Source: JAJRRS01 sp965230275 (GTDB taxonomy: Bacteria; Planctomycetota; Phycisphaerae; Phycisphaerales; Phycisphaeraceae). From it: a stretch of 64,000 nt of DNA. Each line of letters opens with the position of its first letter. The first letter of the stretch is position 1. The notes beneath the pieces are model-generated. The model made no database searches. It saw only the letters and a program-made list of their open reading frames with translations, and was not told the DNA's origin. Shown piece by piece: positions 46,765 to 55,870 of this stretch. Position numbers and translations under genes: made by a program. The DNA lies in contig CBDDKO010000002.1 of NCBI GenBank assembly GCA_965230275.1, forward strand, positions 1,674,001-1,738,000. The letters run 5' to 3'.

Positions 46765-46973
46765 AGACCCTCAAAAACTAACACCAATACGCTTCCCCGG
46801 GCTGGGGTTGTGGTTTATACTTGCTGTATGTGACTTTCTGTCCCCGTGGTTGTGGTATGCCTCGGGACCACACACAAGCTAAACGTGGGCGGTCTGGATG
46901 CCGTCCGCGGAACGATCAGGAACACCTCCGCTGTGTTGTGCGACGGTTCGCCGACCATCAAGAGCAGAGAGAT

Positions 46974-48281
46974 ATGAGAGGGAATGTTAACGTGAAGACT
47001 GCGAGAAACATCAGGGCCGTTGCGGTGATGGCGGCGCTAACCTGCTCCCTGACCGCCGCCACCCACGAGGCCAACGCCACGCTGAACCTCTTCGCCCTGG
47101 GCGACTCGATCACCGAGGGGGTCGGTTCATCCAATAGCAACGGCTACCGCGGCCCGCTCCAGGCGCTGCTCGACCCCACCACCACCAGCTACGACTTCGT
47201 CGGCCCGCTGAACAACGGCGTCGGCATCGACACCGACCACTACGGCATCCCGGGCATCACCGCCTACGAATGGGGCAACACCTGGAACCTCCGCGATCAA
47301 CTCGACATCAATAACGTCTTCCCCGACCTCGAAGCCGCCGACCAGACGCCCGACAAGATCCTGCTGCATATCCAGACCAACGACTTCAACGGCAACGGCG
47401 GCGGTGATCCGGCCGGCGTCGCGCTGCAATGGCTGCTGCGCGGCATCTTCGAGGATGACTCCGGATCGACACACTATATCGGTGCCGGCGGCGACTACGA
47501 CATCGTCCTCGCCTACATCCTGCCCAAGGGCGGCAACCCGGCCGTCATCAACACCGATGGCGGGGTCTATGACACACACACCCAGCACCAGGCGCGCGTC
47601 AAATCCTCCTTCGACTTCAACTACGGCGGCCCCTCCAACAACTGGGCCAACGGTATCGACTCGGTCATCGCCTCCGGCCCCATCTCGGGCAACAGCGACC
47701 GGATCACCCAGGTCGACATGTTCCGCATCGACGTCGACTCGCTGAACCTCCAGCAACTGCTCGACGACTTCGGCGCGGGCCTGGGCATCACCACCGTCCA
47801 GGAGATGCGCGACATCATCAGCCCGGAGGACGACACGCTTGGGGGCAACCCCTTCGATGCCGTGGACTGGATGCTGAACTACGACGAGTTCAACAACACC
47901 TTCGGCGCCGGGACCGACGGCCACAACACCGACCTCTTCGACGACCCGGTCCACCCCGGGGACCTGGGCTACGCCATCATGGCTCAGGTCTGGTTTGACC
48001 AGGGCCTGAACCTGATCGCCGGCGATATCAACGGCGACGGATTCGTCGGACTGGATGACCTGAACTTCGTCCTGGGCAACTGGAACCAGAACGTCACCCC
48101 CGGCGACGAATCCCTGGGCGACCTGACCAACGACGGGTTCGTCGGGCTGGACGACCTGGACTTCATACTAAACAACTGGAACGCGGGCAGCCCGCCACCG
48201 CTCGCCTCCGCGGTCCCGGAACCGGCCAGCCTGGGCCTGATGCTGGTCGTGGGCACGACGCTGCTCCGCAGGGTCCGATAG
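46974..48281 (+). CDS. Secreted SGNH/GDSL hydrolase with dockerin-type repeats and PEP-CTERM tail
   Basis: The 435-residue protein has a signal peptide (about residues 1-36). An SGNH hydrolase domain follows, with nucleophile Ser45 in ALGDSITEG, block III-like IQTNDFNG, and the D-x2-H pair Asp324/His327 in DPVHPGDLGY. Two dockerin-like calcium repeats follow (GDINGDGFVGLDDLN and a second DLTNDGFVGLDDLD). The C terminus is VPEPASLGLMLVVGTTLLRR, a PEP-CTERM sorting signal: PEP motif, helix, basic end. Exosortase systems cleave such tails, and their genes usually accompany exopolysaccharide loci. It probably deacylates or deacetylates polysaccharide. The start is ATG 46974; GTG 46992 is also plausible. 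Confidence 0.87.
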   Translation: MRGNVNVKTARNIRAVAVMAALTCSLTAATHEANATLNLFALGDSITEGVGSSNSNGYRGPLQALLDPTTTSYDFVGPLNNGVGIDTDHYGIPGITAYEWGNTWNLRDQLDINNVFPDLEAADQTPDKILLHIQTNDFNGNGGGDPAGVALQWLLRGIFEDDSGSTHYIGAGGDYDIVLAYILPKGGNPAVINTDGGVYDTHTQHQARVKSSFDFNYGGPSNNWANGIDSVIASGPISGNSDRITQVDMFRIDVDSLNLQQLLDDFGAGLGITTVQEMRDIISPEDDTLGGNPFDAVDWMLNYDEFNNTFGAGTDGHNTDLFDDPVHPGDLGYAIMAQVWFDQGLNLIAGDINGDGFVGLDDLNFVLGNWNQNVTPGDESLGDLTNDGFVGLDDLDFILNNWNAGSPPPLASAVPEPASLGLMLVVGTTLLRRVR

Positions 48282-48465
48282 CCGAAGCACCTGGCACCGC
48301 TTCTATTAGCAAGCATGCACCACAAAACAGCCGACCATATGCTACAGACGGCTGCGCTGCGCAGACGTTTCAGCTTATGATCACCCGGGCGGGTGGGAAC
48401 AACGGCAGGCACGATGTATCGCCCCGGGGCCCATCAACGGGCGGAATTCACAGGGGACTGTACGG

Positions 48466-49884
48466 TTGACCGACCTCAACACAACCAAAGAAAACACCAC
48501 GCGCTCGGCCTCACAGGCCGGCTCGATCCAGCCGCCGACCCATTCACCGGATCAGCCCGGCGAGGATCGGCCCGACACGCAGCCGGAGATCAGCGACCCC
48601 AAGGCGATGCGCATCCTCATCGCCTGTGACAGCGCCTCGCTGCGCTTCGGCGGCGAGGCCGCCCTGCCGCTGCACTACTTCCGGTTCATGCTCAAGCACG
48701 GCGTCTACTGCCGGCTGGTCGTCCACGAGCGATGCCGGGAGGAGCTGACCGAGTTCTTCCCCGACAGCCAGGACCGTATCGACTACATCGAAGATACCGC
48801 GATCGACCGCATGATCTGGCGCTGCCGAAAGGCCGTGCCCGGCCGGCTGGGTCACTTCACCTTCGGCCTGCTGCTGCGCCTGAAGACCCAGATCAAGCAG
48901 CGTCGCCGGGTCATCAACACGATACGCCAGCGACGCATCGACCTGGTCCATCAGCCCACCCCCGTCTCGCCCCGCGAGCCCAGTGCGCTGTTCGGCCTGG
49001 GGGTGCCGCTGGTCATCGGGCCGATGAACGGCGGGATGGATTACCCCGAGCCGTTCCGGCAGATGCAGTCCAAGACGGTGGACTTCGGCATGTGGTCAGG
49101 CCGGCTGACGTCGAACCTGCTCAACCGCATCATCCCAGGCAAACGGCAGGCACGGACGCTGCTGGTCGCCAACCAGCGCACGAACCTGGCGCTGCCGTCG
49201 TGCCTGCGCGGCGAGGTGTATGAGCTGGTCGAAAACGGTGTAGACCTGAGCATCTGGCAGTCGCCCGAGCGGCCCGATGATGCCTACTCCAACGACCGCC
49301 CCGCCCGGTTCGCCTACCTCGGCCGGCTGGTGGACTGGAAAGCAGTGGACCTTTTGATCGAAGCGTTCGGCAAGGTGGTCGGGCAGGCCCCGGCCGTGCT
49401 GGACATCATCGGCGACGGCGAAGACCGCAAGAAGCTGGAAGAACAGGTCCGTGCCCTGGACCTGCCGGACAACTGTGCCGTACGTTTCACGGGCTGGCTG
49501 TCGCAGCAGGACTGCGCCAGGCGGTTGGCACACGCGGACGCGTTGGTGCTGTCGAGCCTGCTGGAATGTGGCGGCGCGGTGGTGTTGGAAGCGATGTCGA
49601 TGGGCCTGCCGGTGATCGCCACGCGCTGGGGTGGGCCGGTAGATTACCTGGACGATAGCTGTGGCTACCTGATCGAGCCCAGCTCACGGCCTGACTTCAT
49701 CACGGGCCTGACCGAGGCGATGGTCAAGCTGGCCAAGGACCCCGAGCTCCGCCGACAGATGGGCCTTGCCGGCAGGGAGAAGGTCGAGAAGCACTTCGAC
49801 TGGGACACCAAGGGCAAGGTCATGCTCGACATCTACCAGGACAGCTACCGGCACTTCTATAACCAGGCCAAAAAGCAGGCCTGA
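48466..49884 (+). CDS. GT4 family glycosyltransferase
   Basis: The 472-residue protein has a 45-residue Thr/Ser/Pro-rich leader, then RILIACDSASLRFGGEAALP. The donor site includes RFAYLGRLVDWKAVDLLIEA and the E-x7-E element in LECGGAVVLEAMSMGLPVI. The TTG at 48466 has GGGGA about 9 nt upstream. The ATG at 48607 would remove the leader and is an alternative. It belongs to the polysaccharide locus, but its own 184-nt upstream gap suggests a separate transcript from the PEP-CTERM gene. Confidence 0.86.
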   Translation: MTDLNTTKENTTRSASQAGSIQPPTHSPDQPGEDRPDTQPEISDPKAMRILIACDSASLRFGGEAALPLHYFRFMLKHGVYCRLVVHERCREELTEFFPDSQDRIDYIEDTAIDRMIWRCRKAVPGRLGHFTFGLLLRLKTQIKQRRRVINTIRQRRIDLVHQPTPVSPREPSALFGLGVPLVIGPMNGGMDYPEPFRQMQSKTVDFGMWSGRLTSNLLNRIIPGKRQARTLLVANQRTNLALPSCLRGEVYELVENGVDLSIWQSPERPDDAYSNDRPARFAYLGRLVDWKAVDLLIEAFGKVVGQAPAVLDIIGDGEDRKKLEEQVRALDLPDNCAVRFTGWLSQQDCARRLAHADALVLSSLLECGGAVVLEAMSMGLPVIATRWGGPVDYLDDSCGYLIEPSSRPDFITGLTEAMVKLAKDPELRRQMGLAGREKVEKHFDWDTKGKVMLDIYQDSYRHFYNQAKKQA

Positions 49885-49942
49885 GCCACCCAGGCCGAGG
49901 CGGATTCAATACTGCTAGGCCGTGGACCCGATGTAACCCTTG

Positions 49943-51427
49943 ATGACGTCCATCGACCCAGACAAGACGAGCAAGGTCAGATACTTCTGGCTGTACCTGC
50001 TGATCCTGACCGCCCTGGCCGGGGGGATGCGGCTGTATCAACTGGGCAGCTACAGCTTCTGGGAAGATGAGCTCTACACCGTCCGCACCAGCAGCACGCT
50101 GGGAGAAGGCCAGCTCTCCAAGCGTTTCGGGTACGTCCCCTCGGCGCTCGGGATGCTCGCGACAGGTGTGGACCTGGACGAAGTCACGCCGGAGAACACT
50201 GCACGGTGGCAGGCGCTGGGCGTGACCGAGTGGAACGTCCGGATCGGCCCGAGCCTGGTCGGCATCCTGACGATCCCGCTTCTGGCGTTCGTCAGCCGAA
50301 GACTGCTCGGCGACCGGGCGACACTGATCGCGGCGTTGATCCTGACGGTCTCGCCGTGGCACCTGTTCTGGTCACAGGCCGGGCGTTACTACACGGTGCA
50401 ATTCCTGTTCTACAACCTGGCGCTTGTCTGGTACCTGCGGTGCTGCATGGAACGCTCTACCAGGCTGGCGGCGCTGTCATCGGTCGCGCTGGTGCTAGCG
50501 TTCCTGTCGCAGCCGCCGGCGTTGGTCATCAGCGTGGTGCTGTTTGGCGACGTGGTGCTCTGCTTGATCCGCAAAGAGCAGATCGGGCTCAGCGCGGTGG
50601 GTTGGGTGCTCGGTACGCTGGCGGTCTTGTTGTGCCTGGGGATCCAGGTCTACGACATGAAGAGCAACGCGGCGGCCTGGCAATACTTCGGCAGCCTGGA
50701 AGGGCACAGCTGGAAGGTGATCGCCGCGAGCATGGTGCTGCGCAACCACCCGGTCCTGATCGCTGTCGCCGGGCTGAGCCTGCTGGGCATGCTGCGGCAC
50801 CGGACAAGGTTGACCCTGTACCTGGGGATGGGTGCGGTGCTGCCGGTGCTGGCGTTGATGGCGCTGACGTTCAAGGAAGACTTCTATGTCCACGAGCGCT
50901 ACTGCTTCGTGGTGCATTACGCGTGGATTGCATTGGCGGCGGTGGGCCTGGGGGCTGTGTGGGAGATGGCCGAGGCGCGCAAGTACACGCTGCTGGGGGC
51001 CGGCGGTGTCGCGGCGGTGGCGGTGAGCCTGCTGTGGACGGACCTGGGCTATTACCCCGACGGCTATCGGAGGCGCTGGGCCGAGGCGTTTGCCTACGTC
51101 AAACCGCTACGACAAGCCCACGAAGACGTGGTTTGCTTCTCCTCGAAAGGCACGCCGATCGCGCGCTATTACCTGGAAACCGACGACGTCCTTGAGTACG
51201 CCCATTTCCCCACTAGCCCGGAACAATTGGCGGCGCTTGAGCGTCCAACCTGGCTCGTGCTGCCGGCGGTCTCGGCGACACGCGGCGAACTGTTCCCCTG
51301 GATGAACGACATGGCGGACCTGCGGCGGTATTACGACCTGCGCCTGCTCCAGCCGTTCGCCTCGATCCGCGTCTACTACTACCAGCCACCTCCGGAAGTA
51401 ATCCCCACGGACACCCCCACCGAATGA
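49943..51427 (+). CDS. GT39/ArnT-like polytopic glycosyltransferase (PMT_2 type)
   Basis: The 494-residue GT-C enzyme has about 10 helices. The first periplasmic loop contains GSYSFWEDELYTVR, with the acidic pair expected of the catalytic site in the ArnT/PMT family. A soluble domain forms the C-terminal 110 residues. It should take a sugar from a polyprenyl-phosphate donor, such as the product of the GT2 at 43886, and transfer it outside the cytoplasmic membrane. The ATG at 49943 follows a TTG by one codon. The stop overlaps the WecG-like start by 4 nt. Confidence 0.78.
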   Translation: MTSIDPDKTSKVRYFWLYLLILTALAGGMRLYQLGSYSFWEDELYTVRTSSTLGEGQLSKRFGYVPSALGMLATGVDLDEVTPENTARWQALGVTEWNVRIGPSLVGILTIPLLAFVSRRLLGDRATLIAALILTVSPWHLFWSQAGRYYTVQFLFYNLALVWYLRCCMERSTRLAALSSVALVLAFLSQPPALVISVVLFGDVVLCLIRKEQIGLSAVGWVLGTLAVLLCLGIQVYDMKSNAAAWQYFGSLEGHSWKVIAASMVLRNHPVLIAVAGLSLLGMLRHRTRLTLYLGMGAVLPVLALMALTFKEDFYVHERYCFVVHYAWIALAAVGLGAVWEMAEARKYTLLGAGGVAAVAVSLLWTDLGYYPDGYRRRWAEAFAYVKPLRQAHEDVVCFSSKGTPIARYYLETDDVLEYAHFPTSPEQLAALERPTWLVLPAVSATRGELFPWMNDMADLRRYYDLRLLQPFASIRVYYYQPPPEVIPTDTPTE

Positions 51428-52221
51428 CGACGATGACCCAGACGAACCACCACGATTCACCGACGCGGATCATGCTGCGCGGGGTGCCGATCGACGTCAT
51501 GACCGAGCAGGGGTGTGTGTCGCACATCGTCGAACGCTCGCAGGCCGGCCAGGGCGGCTGGGTGATCACACCGAACCTCGACCACATGCGTCGGGCGGAC
51601 GTGGACGGCGAGTTCAGGGAGATGTTGAACGAGGCGGATGTGGTGGTCGCCGACGGGATGCCGTTGATCTGGGCCAGCCGGCTGCAGGGCACCCCCCTGC
51701 CGGAGCGCGTGGCGGGGTCGGCGATGGTTTGGTCGTTGGCTGAATCGGCGGCCCGATCCGGACGTTCGCTGTACCTGCTTGGGGGCGATCCCGGCGCGGC
51801 GGACAAGGCGGCGGAGGTGTTAAAAACACGTTACCCGCAATTAAACATCGTGGGGACCGATTGCCCGGCCTTCGGCTTCGATCAGGACCCCAGGCAATTG
51901 GCCGAGGTGATGGAAAAAGTGCTGGCGGCCAAGCCGGATATCGTTTATGTTGGTTTGGGATCGCCTAAACAAGAAAGGCTGATCCGGCAGGCCCGTGTGG
52001 GGCTGCCTCACGTCTGGTGGCTAGGGGTTGGCATCAGCCTGAGTTTCATCGCCGGCGACGTTAAACGTGCGCCCCGCTGGGTGCAGAAGATCGGCCTGGA
52101 ATGGATGCACCGCATGCTGCAGGAGCCGGGCCGACTGGTCAAGCGTTACCTGGTGCACGGCCTGCCCTTCGCCGCCCGCCTGTTGCTGGGGGCCGGCCTC
52201 CAGAGGCTACGGCACAGGTGA
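51424..52221 (+). CDS. WecG/TagA/CpsF-family glycosyltransferase (GT26)
   Basis: The 265-residue protein has the family blocks WVITPNLDHMRRA, ADVVVADGMPLIWASRLQG, RVAGSAMVW, LYLLGGDPGAADKAAEVL, VYVGLGSPKQERLI and WWLGVGISLSFIAGDVKRAP. GT26 enzymes add N-acetylmannosaminuronate, N-acetylmannosamine or glucose to lipid-linked intermediates early in repeat-unit assembly. The substrate here is open. It is translationally coupled to the GT39-like gene. Confidence 0.92.
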   Translation: MTTMTQTNHHDSPTRIMLRGVPIDVMTEQGCVSHIVERSQAGQGGWVITPNLDHMRRADVDGEFREMLNEADVVVADGMPLIWASRLQGTPLPERVAGSAMVWSLAESAARSGRSLYLLGGDPGAADKAAEVLKTRYPQLNIVGTDCPAFGFDQDPRQLAEVMEKVLAAKPDIVYVGLGSPKQERLIRQARVGLPHVWWLGVGISLSFIAGDVKRAPRWVQKIGLEWMHRMLQEPGRLVKRYLVHGLPFAARLLLGAGLQRLRHR

Positions 52222-52310
52222 CGTGCGATTCGACCGATGCATAGTTAACCGCCGCCCGGACGTGGACCCGGGACCGATAAACGGCGAACAAACAAGGATG
52301 TTCTAAACAG

Positions 52311-53282
52311 ATGTATCTGGAATCAGATAAAAAACGACCCGGCGTGCCGCAAGGCCCCGCGATCAACCCCGGCGGCGTGATGCCCAGGCAGTTGAGCCGT
52401 GTGCGGGCGGTCGTGTTGCTCGCTGGGAGCGTCCGGGCGACCAACCTCCGTAAGGCCACCGACCGGTACGTCATGGACCTGCCGCTGGATGACAAGAAGA
52501 CCATCCTCGACGGCTGGCACGACAACCTGGACGACCTGGCATTCGAGCTCGGACTCAATCACCTGCCGGCCCGTGTCATGATCGACAATACCGCGCAGGT
52601 CAGGCAGAACGTCGACCGCACCGGCCCGGCCGAGATGCAGATCCAACGCGATCCCGGCGCCTTCCGCGGCACCGGCGGCCTGGTCAGCGACCTGGCCAAG
52701 GAGTACGACGACGACGACTACCTGATCGTCGCCCACGCCGCGCAGGTCCTGCTCACCCCTCTGCCCAGGCTCGTCGAAGCGATGGCCCGTAAACAAGCGG
52801 ACGTCAGCCTGCTGTGCGACATGGACAACCGGCCAAGCGGCATGACCCTGATCCGCTGCGGCGTCCTGCGCGACATCGCACCGGTCGGGTTCGTGGACCT
52901 CAACGAACAGGCCCTGCCCGAGATCGCCAAACGGCACGACGTAAAAGTCAGCCGGTACGACCAGCCCGCCGGCCTGGCGATCCGCACACGCCAAGACTAC
53001 CTCAACGCCCTGCGCATCCGGCACGCCCGGACCAACGGGGCTTGCCGGCTGAGCGACTGTGCCCAGGATGAAGACTGGAGCGCCACCTTTGGGATCGTCG
53101 AGCCGGGTGCCGGCGTGGACCCCTCGGCGGTGATCCACGATTCGGTCGTGCTGGCCGGTGGCAAGGTGGAAGCGGGTGCCGTGCTGGTCCGTTCGATCGT
53201 CGGGCCCAACGGCTGGGTCGGGCCGGGCGAGTCCGCGGTAGAGTGCATCGCCGCCTCGTACGCCAAGGCCAAGCGGAGCTGA
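52311..53282 (+). CDS. Degenerate sugar-nucleotidyltransferase-like protein with beta-helix tail
   Basis: The 323-residue protein follows the layout of sugar-1-phosphate nucleotidyltransferases: an N-terminal AVVLLAGSVRATNLRKATDR strand-loop, a central region, and a C-terminal hexapeptide part (PSAVIHDSVVLAGGKVEAGA). The G-G-x-G-T-R-L nucleotide loop is replaced by AGSVRATNLR. The later metal-binding Asp position reads IVAHAAQVLL. Catalysis is therefore doubtful, and a regulatory or scaffold role is possible. It sits between the WecG-like and chain-length genes, so it belongs to the export/assembly end of the locus. Confidence 0.6.
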   Translation: MYLESDKKRPGVPQGPAINPGGVMPRQLSRVRAVVLLAGSVRATNLRKATDRYVMDLPLDDKKTILDGWHDNLDDLAFELGLNHLPARVMIDNTAQVRQNVDRTGPAEMQIQRDPGAFRGTGGLVSDLAKEYDDDDYLIVAHAAQVLLTPLPRLVEAMARKQADVSLLCDMDNRPSGMTLIRCGVLRDIAPVGFVDLNEQALPEIAKRHDVKVSRYDQPAGLAIRTRQDYLNALRIRHARTNGACRLSDCAQDEDWSATFGIVEPGAGVDPSAVIHDSVVLAGGKVEAGAVLVRSIVGPNGWVGPGESAVECIAASYAKAKRS

Positions 53283-53603
53283 AGGCACCCACCCGCCGCC
53301 GATCCTATCCACGCTCGGGCGATCAGGTCCCATAACAGCGGACTTTTTTATCAACAGACACCGGCCCCGGCGCGGGGACGCGAGCAGCGTTTCACCCCCG
53401 GCGGCCACGCGATTAGGCCAGGGATTGTGCCGATGACAAATAAGCCGTATACCCGGTCCCAGGGCCCGAAAACGGAACCCGGGATGCCTCAGGATCGTAT
53501 CGACATACAATAGTGTTCACGGCCGTCACCGGTCCGCCCGCCCCCGTTATGGGGCTCCGGGACCAACACGATTCAGGCGGTCACGACAGATAGCAGTAGG
53601 AAG
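53283..53603. other. Intergenic region before the chain-length/BY-kinase gene
   Basis: There is no gene in these 321 bases. A TACAAT hexamer at 53506-53511 could be a -10 element, but no convincing -35 is visible 16-18 nt upstream. A six-T run at 53344-53349 has no clear preceding stem. Confidence 0.3.
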
Positions 53604-55850
53604 ATGAATCACATGAAGTCCGACCATCGCGCCGAAGCGGACCTGTTCCTGGATGAGCCCGGCACCACAGGCAGCGGCACCAACCAGGGCCTGCACCTGC
53701 ACGCCCTGCTGCGCGGCCGGTACCACTGGGCCGTCATCCTCGGCCTGATCCTCGCGGTCTGCGGCGCGCTCGCCGGCTACTTCAGCCAGGGCGATGTCTA
53801 CCGCTCCACCAGCCTCATCGCCATCTCCCCGGTCAGCGAAGCCATCATCGGCTCGGGCTATGACAACGTGTCTCGCCACTACGAGTCGTGGGTCAACCGA
53901 CAGCTCGCCATTATGCAGAGCCCCCAGGTCCTCGAGCAGGCCATGAACAGCGACGAGTGGCAGTCCACCGCCTTCGGGCCCTACCGCTCAAGCACCGTCA
54001 TGTTCGCCAACGGCCTGGCGCTGTCACGCAAGCGCGGCGAAGAAGTCATCGAGATCGGATACGAAGCCGCCACCCCCGAGCTCGCCCAGGTCGGCACCAA
54101 CGTCATCACCAAGGCCTACCTCGAAGAACTCAAACGTAGCGAACAGCAGAGCGATTCGCACCGCCTGCGCGTGCTGGAAAACCGCCGGCTCGACCTGGAG
54201 CGCAAGATCGAAAAGCTCAAGGCAGACAAACGCGCCCTGTCCACCGAACACAACGAACACACGATCTTCGACGCGCTGGACCGGATGACCGCCGCACGCG
54301 ACCAGCTTGAGATCGATCTAGGTCAAGCGCGTATCGAACTGACGGAGCTGGGCGTGAACGACACGGCCACCGAGGTGTCGCCCGAGAACCTGACGCTTGA
54401 GCAGTTGGCCACGCTGTACCCCGATTTGGCCGAATTACTCTCGCAACGCGATGTGATCGAAACCGAAATCGCCCGCAAGAAACGGCTCGGTCGTGGGGAC
54501 CGCCACCCCGAGATGAAGAACCTCAACGCGTCGCTGGACACGATGAACTACGAGATCAAGCAGCTCGCCGATTCCCTGCGCGGGACGGACGGGGGCACGT
54601 GGGCCCAGGACGGCGGCCAGGACGACGCGCTCTCGCCGATCGCCGCCCTGAAAGCCAAGGAGCGCCGGCTGGCCAAGCAGTTCGATGACGCCAAGGCCGA
54701 GGCGCAGCACCTGGCGATGATCTTCGGCCAGTTCCAGACGATCACCGCCGACCTGAAGGAACGCGAGCACGACCTGGCCGACACGATCAACCGCATCGAC
54801 GACATCCAGATCGAAGGCGAGGCCGCCGGCCGGGCCGAGAAGATCGCCGACGCCGGGCTGCCCACCAAGCCGTACAACACCAGTAAACGCAAGCAGCTCG
54901 CCGGCCTCGGCGGTATGGCCGGGCTCTGCGGCGGATTCGGGCTGGTCATCCTCTGGGGCCTGATGGACCGACGCCTGCGTCACATCGAAGACGCCCAGAC
55001 CGGCCTCGGCGGCAGCCGGATGCTCGGCGTGCTGCCCGAGCTGCCCGAAGACATGTCCAGCCCCGAGCAGGCCGTCCTCGCGTCACACTGCGTCCACCAG
55101 GTCCGCACACTGTTGCAGCTGAACCGTGGCCCCGAGGGCTTCATCCTGGCAGTCACCGGCCCCGCCGCCGGCTCGGGCAAGACCAGCCTGACCATGGCCC
55201 TGGGCCTGAGCTTCGCCAGCAGCGGCTCCAAGACCCTGCTGATCGACTGCGACATCGTCGGCGGCGGTCTGACCCGACGCATGCTCAAAAACAACAGCAG
55301 CGAGAAACCCGACGGCGTGCTCGAAGCATGCAACGGCACCGCGTTCGAGTCCTGCGTCACGCAGACCGGCATCGACAACCTCGACATGATCCCCATCGGC
55401 GCGGCCCTGCCTTCTCAAGCCGGCAACCTCTCGCCGTCTGCCGTCCAGAAGCTCCTGACCAAGGCGTGCGAAGAATACGACACCGTCCTGGTCGATACCG
55501 GCCCGGTCCTCGGCAGCCTCGAAGCCTCGATGGTTTCCGCCCAAGCCGACAAGACCGTCGTCATCGTATCCCGCGGCGATCAGAAGCCCATCATCAACAA
55601 GAGCCTGGACCACCTGCGCTCCATCGGGGCGAACATCGCCGGCCTTGTGTTCAACCACGCCGACTCCGTGGATATCGAACGCTCGACCTACGCCAGCGTC
55701 ACCGTCTCGCAGAACCGGCGTCAGGACGACAAGGATTACAACGACGTGAACTGGATCGATAACGACACCTCCGACCGGTACGGGCCCCTGGCGACCGCTG
55801 TCGCCTCCTACGGGCGTGCTCGGAACGGCGAACAGAACGACAACGACTAA
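53604..55850 (+). CDS. Polysaccharide chain-length determinant fused to BY-kinase-like ATPase
   Basis: The 748-residue protein has the Wzc layout: an N-terminal helix (about 42-62) and a long periplasmic Wzz region with coiled coils (about 190-250 and 340-410). A second helix near 432-455 is followed by a cytoplasmic P-loop domain. Walker A is GPAAGSGKT (519-527), Walker A' is LLIDCDIVGGGLT, and Walker B-like is VLVDTGPVLG. The C terminus has only three scattered tyrosines (KDYND, DRYGP, SYGRA) instead of a dense cluster. Such proteins control polymer length and export through phosphorylation cycles. The GG doublet after the A' Asp is unusual. Confidence 0.87.
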   Translation: MNHMKSDHRAEADLFLDEPGTTGSGTNQGLHLHALLRGRYHWAVILGLILAVCGALAGYFSQGDVYRSTSLIAISPVSEAIIGSGYDNVSRHYESWVNRQLAIMQSPQVLEQAMNSDEWQSTAFGPYRSSTVMFANGLALSRKRGEEVIEIGYEAATPELAQVGTNVITKAYLEELKRSEQQSDSHRLRVLENRRLDLERKIEKLKADKRALSTEHNEHTIFDALDRMTAARDQLEIDLGQARIELTELGVNDTATEVSPENLTLEQLATLYPDLAELLSQRDVIETEIARKKRLGRGDRHPEMKNLNASLDTMNYEIKQLADSLRGTDGGTWAQDGGQDDALSPIAALKAKERRLAKQFDDAKAEAQHLAMIFGQFQTITADLKEREHDLADTINRIDDIQIEGEAAGRAEKIADAGLPTKPYNTSKRKQLAGLGGMAGLCGGFGLVILWGLMDRRLRHIEDAQTGLGGSRMLGVLPELPEDMSSPEQAVLASHCVHQVRTLLQLNRGPEGFILAVTGPAAGSGKTSLTMALGLSFASSGSKTLLIDCDIVGGGLTRRMLKNNSSEKPDGVLEACNGTAFESCVTQTGIDNLDMIPIGAALPSQAGNLSPSAVQKLLTKACEEYDTVLVDTGPVLGSLEASMVSAQADKTVVIVSRGDQKPIINKSLDHLRSIGANIAGLVFNHADSVDIERSTYASVTVSQNRRQDDKDYNDVNWIDNDTSDRYGPLATAVASYGRARNGEQNDND

Positions 55851-55870
55851 GGACCCGCAACCGCCCGAAG

